Shown here: positions 25,786-32,889 of the stretch, piece by piece
Position numbering within the stretch: the stretch's first letter is position 1
How the letters are laid out: the number at the start of each line of letters is the position of its first letter
NCBI GenBank assembly: GCA_022340825.1
Contig: JAJDNE010000043.1
Coordinates: forward strand, 1 to 32,889
DNA length: 32,889 nt
DNA from: Acidiferrobacterales bacterium
GTDB lineage: Bacteria; Pseudomonadota; Gammaproteobacteria; Acidiferrobacterales; JAJDNE01
Direction of reading: 5' to 3'
Notes under the pieces: model-generated
Databases searched by the model: none
Told to the model about the DNA's origin: nothing
Seen by the model: the letters and a program-made list of their open reading frames with translations, nothing else
Position numbers and translations under genes: made by a program

Positions 25786-26727
25786 TTGATTTCGCTGGTA
25801 GACAGACTCAGACGTCGTGGCGTGATGGGCATCAACCAGCGCAATGCCGAGTTCCTGCTGCCCTACAATCCCCGCAGGCTTTATCCGCTTGTCGACGACA
25901 AGTTACAGACCAAGCGTCTGGCAGAAGAGGCGGGTATCAACGTGCCTGAACTCTATGGTGTCGTCGAAATAGAACGGCAGGTGCGTGATCTGCCTGTGCT
26001 GCTCGCCAATCGGCGGGAATTCGTGATCAAGCCGTCACTGGGAAGTGGCGGAAAGGGCATCGTGGTTATTACTGGACGCACGAAGAATGGATACCGCAAG
26101 GCCAATGGCGTACTTCTAAACGAACAAGAGCTTCAGCACCATGTCTCCAATATACTCAGTGGGATGTACAGTCTCGGTGGGCAGCCGGACAAGGCCTTGA
26201 TCGAATATCGGGTGCAATTCGATCGGGTGTTCGAAGCCATCAGCTACCTGGGTGTGCCGGATGTACGCATCATTGTTTTTCTTGGCGTACCGGTGATGGC
26301 AATGGTCCGGTTGCCGACCCGCGCTTCAGACGGCAAGGCCAATCTTCACCAGGGCGCCATCGGTGCGGGCATTGATATCGCCAGTGGGCGTACACTTACC
26401 GCTGTTTCGTACAATAATGTAATCGAAGATCATCCGGATACCGGCAATTCGGTTCGCGACATAGCAATACCTCACTGGGCACGTCTACTGGAACTGGCAT
26501 CGGGGTGTTACGAGCTCACCAAGCTTGGCTATCAGGGTGTCGACTTCGTGCTGGATCGGGATCGGGGGCCGCTAATGCTCGAGCTCAATGCACGACCCGG
26601 CCTGAATATACAGATTGCAAACCACGCCGGCCTTTACCATCGGCTCAAACGGGTTGAGCAGTACCAGACCGCGCTTGGCGATACTCGCTCCAGGACCGAG
26701 TTTGCGATTAGACACTTCGCTGCCTGA
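25786..26727 (+). CDS. RimK-related ATP-grasp ligase (alpha-L-glutamate ligase-like)
   Basis: The 313-residue product carries the ATP-grasp core: FVIKPSLGSGGKGIVVI (nucleotide-binding glycine loop), then GVDFVLDRDRGPLMLELNARPGLNIQIAN, with the Mg-binding Glu and Asn. The N-terminus NPRRLYPLVDDKLQTKRLAEEAGI is typical of the RimK-related group annotated as alpha-L-glutamate ligase-like. ATP-grasp ligases of this type form amide bonds between an acyl-phosphate and an amino group. The acceptor is unknown. The start is TTG at 25786, with AGGGA at good spacing inside the end of the previous gene. It ends the three-gene run. Confidence 0.9.
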   Translation: MISLVDRLRRRGVMGINQRNAEFLLPYNPRRLYPLVDDKLQTKRLAEEAGINVPELYGVVEIERQVRDLPVLLANRREFVIKPSLGSGGKGIVVITGRTKNGYRKANGVLLNEQELQHHVSNILSGMYSLGGQPDKALIEYRVQFDRVFEAISYLGVPDVRIIVFLGVPVMAMVRLPTRASDGKANLHQGAIGAGIDIASGRTLTAVSYNNVIEDHPDTGNSVRDIAIPHWARLLELASGCYELTKLGYQGVDFVLDRDRGPLMLELNARPGLNIQIANHAGLYHRLKRVEQYQTALGDTRSRTEFAIRHFAA

Positions 26728-26898
26728 TTGTAATTAGGCCGCATCGGGCTGCTGGCACCTGGACAACGATCACTATTTGTAATCGTCAGCATCAATAATA
26801 TTCATTTTTATTTGGATTCCGGTTGCGCTTCTATGCGGCCAACACCGGGCTTTCGGGCGCGGGCCCAATTACCACTTTCACTTATCGAGTCAGAGCTA

Positions 26899-27558
26899 AT
26901 GCTACATCCGGCTACCGAACTGGGTGCTGTCAGCCCGGACATTGGCGTTGGTATTTTTGCCAGCGGCTTTATTCCAAAAGGCACCATAATATATATAAAG
27001 GATCCACTGGAGATCGTAATCGAAGAGGGTGATAACCGTTTGCAGGATCCTGCCATGCGCAAACTTATCGATCGCTATTCCTATATGGAGCCCACCGGCA
27101 AGCGGATTGTCAGTTGGGATCTGGCCAAATACATGAATCATAGCTGCGACGCCAATAGCATCAGCACCGGCTATGGCTTCGAAATTGCCATACGCGATAT
27201 TGAGCCCGGCGAAGAGATTACCGACGACTATGGTCTGTTGAATGTCGAACAGCGGATGCCCTGTTGTTGTGGCGCCAGCAATTGCCGGGGCTGGATTGGT
27301 GAAGACGATATCCAGAAGTACCACACGAAGTGGGATAGTCTCGCTCGTGATGCGCTGGCCTATTATTACTATGTTTCACAGCCGCTTGGCGGCTTGATGG
27401 ATACATTAACGCGGCGTCAGTTGCAGCGCTATCTGGACACTGGTGAAGGATTCAGGTCGGTAAACCAGCTGCGATTACACGCCAGAAAACCGGCGCGAGC
27501 TGTTTCACTCTCCGCCGATACCCCACCGTTGATAGAAGCGGTCGGCGATTTCGGGTGA
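26899..27558 (+). CDS. SET-domain protein lysine methyltransferase with post-SET zinc motif
   Basis: From ATG 26899 the product is 219 residues. The SET core is complete: GVGIFASGFIPKGTIIY (15-32), KYMNHSCDAN with the NHSC motif at 80-83, and GEEITDDYGLLN with the active-site Tyr111. A post-SET C-x-C-x4-C (122, 124, 129) gives three zinc ligands, normally completed by the Cys of NHSC. Such enzymes methylate protein lysines using SAM and are common in eukaryotes and scattered in bacteria. The track start (TTG 26812) adds 29 residues without a Shine-Dalgarno. The substrate is unknown. Its stop overlaps the next start (GTGA). Confidence 0.88.
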   Translation: MLHPATELGAVSPDIGVGIFASGFIPKGTIIYIKDPLEIVIEEGDNRLQDPAMRKLIDRYSYMEPTGKRIVSWDLAKYMNHSCDANSISTGYGFEIAIRDIEPGEEITDDYGLLNVEQRMPCCCGASNCRGWIGEDDIQKYHTKWDSLARDALAYYYYVSQPLGGLMDTLTRRQLQRYLDTGEGFRSVNQLRLHARKPARAVSLSADTPPLIEAVGDFG

Positions 27559-28592
27559 ACTTCGCTGCAACCAGCACGTTCTTGCCGGCAATTCGGAGGC
27601 AGACGTCGCCTGAGTCATCCCCTTTTGGCGCCAGGGGAATTTTAATTACATTGGCTGCTCTGTTGTTTACGGCACCGATACTGGCGGCAGCCAACGAAAT
27701 GGTTATCGTGCTGAATTCGCGCGAAGACTCGATGAGTCTAATTGATCCTTACAGCTACCAGGAAGTACGGCGGGTAGCGGTTGGCAAAGGCCCGCATCAC
27801 CTGCTGACGACACCCGACAACAAGCACCTGATCATCGCCAATGCCGGTAGCAACGAGCTGGTGGTGGTCGACCCGATTACGGCGGAGTTCAGGCAGCGCA
27901 TCCCACGAATTGCTGATCCCTACCATCTCGGCTTTTCCCGGGATGGCCGTTGGTTTGTCGCTAACGGTAATCGACTCAACCGGGTGGATATCTACCGCTA
28001 CCAGGACCTGCAATTCAAGCTGGAAAAGAAGCTACTTTTACCCAGCACACCCAGTCACATGAGTTTCTCAGCTGACAACACTGTCTATGTCACCTTGCAG
28101 GAGTCCAACCAGCTGGTAGCAATCGATCTTGAGACCCAGCAGATAAAGTGGAAGGTCAGTACCGGGCCGGCGCCGGCCGGAATCTGGTTAACGCCGGACG
28201 GCAAGCATCTGCTGGTAGCGGCGACTGCGGCGGATTTTGTCGAAGTATTCAATGCGAAGAGCGGCGAAAAAGTTAAGCAGTTCACAACCGGCAAAGGTGC
28301 GCATAATTTTCTGGCTACCGGGGACGGGCGCCATGTACTTTTGTCGAATCGGGTTGAAGGAACCATCTCCGTTATTGATCAGCAGCGCTTGTCAGTCGTA
28401 GAACAATTCCCGGTGTCAGGCGGCCCGGATGATATGGAACTGACTGCAGATGGCAGGGAGCTTTGGGTTACTGCGCGCTGGCGGAACCGGGTGATGGTAG
28501 TAGACATGGCGACCAAGCAGATCAAGAAGTCGATAAAGGTGGGTCGTTCACCTCATGGTATTTACCGTCGGACACATGCACCGCGCGTCTAG
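27555..28592 (+). CDS. Exported YVTN-type beta-propeller protein
   Basis: The 345-residue product has a hydrophobic export segment at about 29-46 (ILITLAALLFTAPILAAANE), after a longer than usual polar head. Repeats of about 42 residues follow, such as VVDPITAEFRQRI, VAIDLETQQIKWKV and VIDQQRLSVVEQF, each with GxGPHHL or GGPDDMELTADGRELWVT-like turns. This is the YVTN/cytochrome d1-like seven-bladed propeller class, probably periplasmic and with no visible haem site. The GTG start overlaps the SET stop by 4 nt. A later start nearer the signal is possible, but I see no good one. Confidence 0.8.
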   Translation: MNFAATSTFLPAIRRQTSPESSPFGARGILITLAALLFTAPILAAANEMVIVLNSREDSMSLIDPYSYQEVRRVAVGKGPHHLLTTPDNKHLIIANAGSNELVVVDPITAEFRQRIPRIADPYHLGFSRDGRWFVANGNRLNRVDIYRYQDLQFKLEKKLLLPSTPSHMSFSADNTVYVTLQESNQLVAIDLETQQIKWKVSTGPAPAGIWLTPDGKHLLVAATAADFVEVFNAKSGEKVKQFTTGKGAHNFLATGDGRHVLLSNRVEGTISVIDQQRLSVVEQFPVSGGPDDMELTADGRELWVTARWRNRVMVVDMATKQIKKSIKVGRSPHGIYRRTHAPRV

Positions 28593-29316
28593 TTCGCTGA
28601 TACTTGTCGGCCTGCTAATCGGTAGCGCGCAGGCGGACAGTTGCCGTCGTCCGTTGTACCTCACTTTTGACGTCGGCAACATGCGTCATGCCGAGCATAT
28701 CGCGACCGTGCTTGAAAGAGAGCAGGTGCACGCTACATTTTTTCTTGCCAATAACCTGACGACGCGTGGCGACCGGGCACTGGATGAAAGCTGGAGCAGT
28801 TACTGGCGTAAACTTTCCGCGCAAGGGCATGTATTCGGAAATCACACCTGGTCGCACTATTACGCGCGTAAAGACGAGAATGCGCATGTGACGGTCTATG
28901 ATCGAAATGGCACCGCGCATTCGCTCACGCAGGCACAGTACTGCGGTGAATTGAACAAGGTTGATAGTGCGTTCAAGCGCCTTACTGGTACTGCGCTAGC
29001 ACCAATCTGGCGCGCCCCGGGTGGCCGCACCACGCCGGCAACGCTCCGATGGGCAGGGGAGTGTGGCTATCCAAAACACGTGGGCTGGTCCCAGGCAGGT
29101 CTCGTCGGCGATGAATTGCCCAGTGACCGCTACCCTAACGACGTTCTGGTGCAGCGTGCAATCGATCGCTTACGTCCGGGAGATATCATTCTGATGCATC
29201 TTGGCGTCCGTAGCCGTCAGCAACCACTGGCGGAATCCCTGGAGCCGATGATCCGCGGGCTTAAAGCAAAGGGCTTCTGTTTCCAACCGGTCAAAACAGG
29301 TGTTGATCATGGTTGA
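28576..29316 (+). CDS. Exported NodB-type polysaccharide deacetylase with altered metal motif
   Basis: The product from Met8 of the track ORF is 246 residues, with a signal peptide (LILVGLLIGSAQA). The NodB domain shows YLTFDVGN in place of the usual TFDDG, GNHTWSHYY (metal His-x3-His), WRAPGGRTTPAT, and DIILMHLG. NodB enzymes remove acetyl groups from chitin-like or peptidoglycan sugars at a divalent metal. Here the second Asp of motif 1, a metal ligand, is Val. The catalytic Asp and both His are kept. ATG 28555 is the alternative start, with AAGGTGGG 10 nt before it. It overlaps both neighbours. Confidence 0.85.
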   Translation: MHRASSSLILVGLLIGSAQADSCRRPLYLTFDVGNMRHAEHIATVLEREQVHATFFLANNLTTRGDRALDESWSSYWRKLSAQGHVFGNHTWSHYYARKDENAHVTVYDRNGTAHSLTQAQYCGELNKVDSAFKRLTGTALAPIWRAPGGRTTPATLRWAGECGYPKHVGWSQAGLVGDELPSDRYPNDVLVQRAIDRLRPGDIILMHLGVRSRQQPLAESLEPMIRGLKAKGFCFQPVKTGVDHG

Positions 29317-30271
29317 TTTGTACGGGCTGGTCGAGCCATTGCAAAGCTGGCTGTTTGAGACAGCGATTCTACCGGTGTTGTATACATTGGGCGAGTCCGC
29401 CCTGGCGGATGAGGTTTTTGATGCAACCGGTATCATTTTACTGGGCCTGTTGTCTATCGTTGTTACTTTCCTTCTGATTCGACCGCTTGAGGCGTGGATT
29501 CCGGTCGAGCGCTGGCGAAACCGACGTGCGCTGCGAGTGGACGCACTCTACACCTTGCTCGAAAAATCCGGCCTGTTGCCAATATCGTTTTTTCTATTAC
29601 TCGTTCCTTTGTGGTTGCCGGCTCAGGCATGGTTGCATGCAAACGGCATGACGCCATGGCAGCTTGAAGAACTGATCCCCCGGTTGCAGACATCACCATT
29701 TCTGGCGTTTCTGGCATATGCGTTGCTGCTCGATTTCTTCGAATACTGGCGCCACCGGTGGCAGCACCGGTTCAACTGGTGGTGGGGACTGCATAGCATT
29801 CATCATAGTCAGCAGCAAATGAGTTTCTGGTGTGACAGTCGCAATCACCTGCTGGATGGTTTGATCCAGACAGTCTGGCTAACTGCTATCGCCATGGCGA
29901 TTGGCATTCAGGGTAGCCAGTTCGTGGGGCTTGTTATTTTGATGCAACTGGTCGAATCGATGTCACACGTGAATGCCCGCGTTTCCTACGGATGGTTTGG
30001 CGAGCGTCTGATTGTGAGCCCGCGTTTTCATCGCGTTCATCATGGAATCGGCGAGGAGCAGGAAGGCAGGAACAGGGGCTGCAATTTCGCCGTACTGTTC
30101 CCACTGTGGGATATACTTCTTGGCACCGCACGATTCGATGTTGAACCGGGCGCAACTGGCATACGCGATCAGCAACAGGGCGCCTACTACGGAGAAGGTT
30201 TCTGGGAGCAGCAGCGCGTCGGGCTTTGGCGGATGTTGGGATTACCAGTGGCTAACCACCCAACGCACTGA
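29309..30271 (+). CDS. Sterol desaturase/fatty acid hydroxylase family membrane protein
   Basis: The product from ATG 29309 is 320 residues. It contains the histidine boxes of the di-iron membrane hydroxylase family: HRWQH (H-x3-H), HSIHH (H-x2-H-H) and HRVHH (H-x2-H-H), between several transmembrane helices. Family members hydroxylate or desaturate sterols, fatty acids or other lipids, and the substrate here is not deducible. The ATG lies inside the end of the deacetylase gene (8-nt overlap) with AGG at 9 nt. The last gene of the SET-led run, it is followed by a strong hairpin at its stop codon. Confidence 0.9.
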   Translation: MVDLYGLVEPLQSWLFETAILPVLYTLGESALADEVFDATGIILLGLLSIVVTFLLIRPLEAWIPVERWRNRRALRVDALYTLLEKSGLLPISFFLLLVPLWLPAQAWLHANGMTPWQLEELIPRLQTSPFLAFLAYALLLDFFEYWRHRWQHRFNWWWGLHSIHHSQQQMSFWCDSRNHLLDGLIQTVWLTAIAMAIGIQGSQFVGLVILMQLVESMSHVNARVSYGWFGERLIVSPRFHRVHHGIGEEQEGRNRGCNFAVLFPLWDILLGTARFDVEPGATGIRDQQQGAYYGEGFWEQQRVGLWRMLGLPVANHPTH

Positions 30272-30286
30272 GACGGTCGCCGTCTC
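30270..30286. terminator. Perfect hairpin between convergent genes
   Basis: GAGACGG-TCG-CCGTCTC, a perfect 7-bp stem with a 3-nt loop, begins at the hydroxylase stop codon and lies 9 nt from the end of the MscS gene. No T-run follows on either strand, so it is at best a weak terminator or an RNA end-protecting structure. Confidence 0.35.
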
Positions 30287-30294
30287 TCGCGTCT

Positions 30295-31383
30295 TCAGGT
30301 CTGGTCCCGTTTGGGCCAGTCCTTGATATAGACGTCCTGCTTGGAATAGGGAATCTCGATGCCCGTTTCAGCGAAGCGCTTGTAGACAGTGGTGTTCAAC
30401 GCATCCAGTACCCGTCCACGTAACTCCGGGTTCTCCACCCACGCCAGCAATTCGATGTCGAGCCCGGAGGCGCCGAAGGCGCGAAAGCGCACACGTGGCT
30501 CAGGGTCGTCACAGACTTCGGGTTCGTCCGCCGCAATTTTCATCAGTACGCTGCGCACCTGATCAATATCGCAGGTGTAGGACACGCTGACCTGTACCCG
30601 AATGCGGAACTTCTCATAGGGGCCACCCGATTCATTGACGATGCGGGTATTGCCCATAATCGAGTTCGGCACGGTAACCTCAACATCGTCCCGCGTCAGT
30701 ATGCGCGTGCTGCGAATTCCGATTTCAGTCACCTTGCCACGTTCGCCGCTCTCAAGGATTACGTAGTCACCTATCTTGTAAGGCGCGTCTGCCAGAATGA
30801 ATACACCGGAAAACAGGTTGGCCAGCGTATCCTTGGCAGCAAAGCCCACCGCAATACCAACAATACCGGCGGAGGCAAGCCAGGCGGTCATGTCGATATT
30901 CCATGCCTGGAAAACGAAATAAATAGACAGGATGACGACCAGCACACTGGTCAGATTGTTAAACAACGGCAGTGTCTGCGGCCGCACCGATGCCGTGCTA
31001 GTGGCACGCAGGCTCATGGCCTTCAGGATTAACCGGATAATCTGGGCGGCAAACACAGACCAGGTAAAGATCAATGTCGTCAGGATGATGCCGCGTGTAG
31101 CAGACATGACACCGGTCGGTGGCTTGAGCGAGGCAATGCTTGCCATGACGCCAATCATGACCAGTGTCCAGAACAGTGGTCGCCGCAACATGGAAATGAT
31201 CGCGTCATCTATGCGTGTCCGGGTTTTATGCAGGTAATGAGCGATCACCTTTACCAGCACATTGGCAATAAGCTGCGCGGTAATAAGAAATAAAAGGAAA
31301 ACTACAATCGCCCGGATCCATGGCTGATTGCCGAACAGGCGCACGACAGGGTCAAGAAAAGCGTTGATGGATTGAATATCCAA
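30295..31383 (-). CDS. MscS family small-conductance mechanosensitive channel
   Basis: The 362-residue product has about four N-terminal hydrophobic segments, then the pore helix and beta domain typical of MscS: MTAWLASAGIVGIAVGFAAKDTLANLFSGVFILADAPYKIGDYVIL, with the Gly/Ala-rich TM3. GKVTEIGIRSTRILTRDDVEVTVPNSIM follows, then an alpha/beta C-terminal domain. These channels open under membrane tension and release solutes during hypo-osmotic shock. It lies 45 nt downstream of the cytosolic retropepsin-like gene on the same strand and may be transcribed with it. Confidence 0.94.
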   Translation of the reverse strand: MDIQSINAFLDPVVRLFGNQPWIRAIVVFLLFLITAQLIANVLVKVIAHYLHKTRTRIDDAIISMLRRPLFWTLVMIGVMASIASLKPPTGVMSATRGIILTTLIFTWSVFAAQIIRLILKAMSLRATSTASVRPQTLPLFNNLTSVLVVILSIYFVFQAWNIDMTAWLASAGIVGIAVGFAAKDTLANLFSGVFILADAPYKIGDYVILESGERGKVTEIGIRSTRILTRDDVEVTVPNSIMGNTRIVNESGGPYEKFRIRVQVSVSYTCDIDQVRSVLMKIAADEPEVCDDPEPRVRFRAFGASGLDIELLAWVENPELRGRVLDALNTTVYKRFAETGIEIPYSKQDVYIKDWPKRDQT

Positions 31384-31428
31384 GGAATGGCGCCTCTTTA
31401 TCTCGTTGTTATTGCCGGCAGGTGCAAG

Positions 31429-31938
31429 TCACTCTTCTTCGTCATAGTGGCCGCCAACGAACGCGTGTGGCACCGGGTTCGATGACGGTCTGCCCATTTG
31501 CTTTACCGATCCTGAATCAACCAGGAAGTTGTCTGCGAAAGCAGTACGACCCAGGAGCATCCGGAAGCGCATGGTATCACGATTGGTAAGCGTGATTTCA
31601 ATTGGCCACATTTCGGTACCAATTACCATTGGCGTTCGAATTACATAGCGTGATTCAACATGGCCGCCTGAGTCGGTAACATCGCGTGTGTCCACGACAT
31701 CCGCCACACAGTGAACTTCTTTTGCGGAATTGTCCTGAATCGGATGGAGTCCGAAACGCACGCGTTGATTGCCGTCTTCCTCGAATCCTTCCACGTAGAA
31801 CGTATGAAGCGCCGAGGTGCGCGCACCGGTGTCAACCTTACATTTGATTTTTGGTACACCCAGATCCGGCAGGGCGACCCACTCAGTCCAGCCAAGGATA
31901 GGCAAATTCCTGTTTTTATTTTTTCTGATTCTTTTCAC
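31429..31938 (-). CDS. Cytosolic retropepsin-like protein (RimK-associated 'ATP-dependent zinc protease')
   Basis: The 169-residue product lacks a signal peptide and begins with a basic head (MKRIRKNKNR). The active-site motif is KVDTGARTSALH, with Asp36 in D-T-G-A, and the end signature is RMLLGRTAFADNFLVDSG. It is a paralogue of the exported protein at 23734-24234, with the same domain (PF05618). In known genomes this form sits beside rimK and a succinylglutamate desuccinylase-like gene. The latter is 41 nt upstream here, and rimK would be expected outside the window. The substrate is unknown. Confidence 0.9.
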   Translation of the reverse strand: MKRIRKNKNRNLPILGWTEWVALPDLGVPKIKCKVDTGARTSALHTFYVEGFEEDGNQRVRFGLHPIQDNSAKEVHCVADVVDTRDVTDSGGHVESRYVIRTPMVIGTEMWPIEITLTNRDTMRFRMLLGRTAFADNFLVDSGSVKQMGRPSSNPVPHAFVGGHYDEEE

Positions 31939-31979
31939 TTTGTTATTTGAGATTGTTGGATTGGAACTGACAACCGAGT

Positions 31980-32889
31980 CTAGATAATCGGGCTTTCAGG
32001 ATCAGGAGAGGGTATAAACTCCGGCTCGTGCTCCTCACGGAACTCATCCACCGTTGCTTCAGCCTCTCTTGCGCTTTCAAATCGGGCAATGTGATATAGC
32101 GCGTTACCTTCATTCACCAGGGGTAATTGGGTTTTACCAATCACTATGCCACTGACCGGTGCCGTGATATTGACCTCCCTGGCACCGAAGGGGTCTGACA
32201 CGACACCCAGCAACGTGTCCTTTTTCACGCGGGCGCCCAGTGGCATCATGGCCCGCAAGATGCCGCTGCCCGGTGCCCGCACCCACGCACTGGAGCGGGC
32301 TACTACCGGTTCGATCTTTTTGCCCTCTTTTCGGCGCGAAGGCGGCAACATGTCCAGGGCACGCATTACCCTGATGATGCCTTTGACACCGGCGCGGATC
32401 GAAACTTCATCGAACCGCAATGCCTCGCCCGCCTCGTAGAGCAACATCGGGATGCCACATTCAGCGGCGGCTTCTCTCAAGGAGCCATCTCGAAGGTTGG
32501 AGGAGATGATCACCGGCACTTCAAATGCCCGTGCCAGTCGGTTGGTCTCCTCGTCATCCAGGTTGGCGCGAACCTGGGGCAGGTTGCTACGGTGCATGGC
32601 GCCGGTGTGAAGGTCGATGCCGTGTGTGCTTTTCTCGACAATTTCCTGCATGAACGTATTGGCCAGGCGTGCTGCCAGCGAACCCTTTTCCGACCCCGGG
32701 AAAGACCGATTCAGGTCTCGCCGATCAGGCAGATAACGGGAATGATTGATCAAGCCGTGAACGTTGACGATGGGAACGGCGATCAGCGTGCCACGGAGTC
32801 GTTTTAATGCGGGTAGTTTCAGCAGGCGGCGAATAATCTCGACGCCATTGATCTCGTCACCATGGATGGCCGCGCTGATAAACAATCGG
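31980..32889 (-). CDS. Succinylglutamate desuccinylase/aspartoacylase family protein, 5' truncated
   Basis: The gene runs off the right edge. The frame is open to 32888, and the track start (TTG 32885) is an artefact of truncation. Visible motifs are AAIHGDEINGVEIIRRLL with the M14-type zinc ligands H-x2-E, and DLHTGAMHRSNLPQVRANL with the third His. The C-terminal part (about 200-300) is a beta-barrel-like domain (SSAWVRAPGSGILRAMMPLGARVKKDTLLGVV). Family enzymes cleave N-acyl amino acids, but the RimK-linked branch has no settled substrate. It leads the minus-strand run into the retropepsin-like and MscS genes. Confidence 0.9.
   Translation of the reverse strand, partial: RLFISAAIHGDEINGVEIIRRLLKLPALKRLRGTLIAVPIVNVHGLINHSRYLPDRRDLNRSFPGSEKGSLAARLANTFMQEIVEKSTHGIDLHTGAMHRSNLPQVRANLDDEETNRLARAFEVPVIISSNLRDGSLREAAAECGIPMLLYEAGEALRFDEVSIRAGVKGIIRVMRALDMLPPSRRKEGKKIEPVVARSSAWVRAPGSGILRAMMPLGARVKKDTLLGVVSDPFGAREVNITAPVSGIVIGKTQLPLVNEGNALYHIARFESAREAEATVDEFREEHEPEFIPSPDPESPII

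Overview
This window is a chromosomal segment of a Gram-negative bacterium, most likely a gammaproteobacterium. The evidence is the ppiB-lpxH and gltX-cysS pairs, an ilvI-ilvH-ilvC-psd-pssA-leuA run, a UDG4-rimI pair, and an AsmA protein. Base composition looks moderate in G+C and fairly even. I see no insertion sequence, phage gene, tRNA, rRNA or CRISPR array. Placement below class level would be a guess.

Housekeeping half (1-13.8 kb). A fragment of lpxH and ppiB lie on the minus strand, divergent from gltX and cysS. The branched-chain amino acid genes ilvI, ilvH and ilvC follow, then two phosphatidylethanolamine genes (psd, pssA). leuA comes next, behind an unannotated 37-codon leader peptide ending in a leucine run, which looks like a leucine-responsive attenuator. 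A small membrane protein converges on leuA, and a secreted NHL-type propeller diverges from that small protein. A compact UDG4-rimI-methyltransferase run closes this half.

Envelope and transport section (13.8-23.5 kb). This holds a GT39-type glycosyltransferase, an SLC13 permease with RCK_C domains behind a structured 5' leader, and a tiny membrane-anchored protein with a mirror-symmetric six-cysteine pattern. It also holds an NMT1/THI5-like binding protein without a signal peptide, and an AsmA-like protein. A divalent-cation group follows: a Ca2+/cation antiporter with no canonical start codon, an archaeal-type DUF211 protein, a VIT1/TIGR00267-type membrane protein, and a convergent CorA.

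Accessory section (23.7-32.9 kb). One run encodes a secreted retropepsin-like protein, an inactive transglutaminase fused to a multi-pass membrane domain, and a RimK-related ATP-grasp ligase. A second, tightly overlapping run encodes a SET-domain lysine methyltransferase, a YVTN propeller, a NodB-type deacetylase with a changed metal-binding motif, and a sterol-desaturase-type hydroxylase. On the minus strand are an MscS channel, a second (cytosolic) retropepsin paralogue, and a truncated succinylglutamate desuccinylase/aspartoacylase. In known genomes the last two usually accompany rimK, which would lie just beyond the right edge.

No stretch longer than about 300 bases lacks a gene. The longest gaps are 8652-8944, which carries the leu leader, and 15354-15621, which carries the structured leader of the SLC13 gene.
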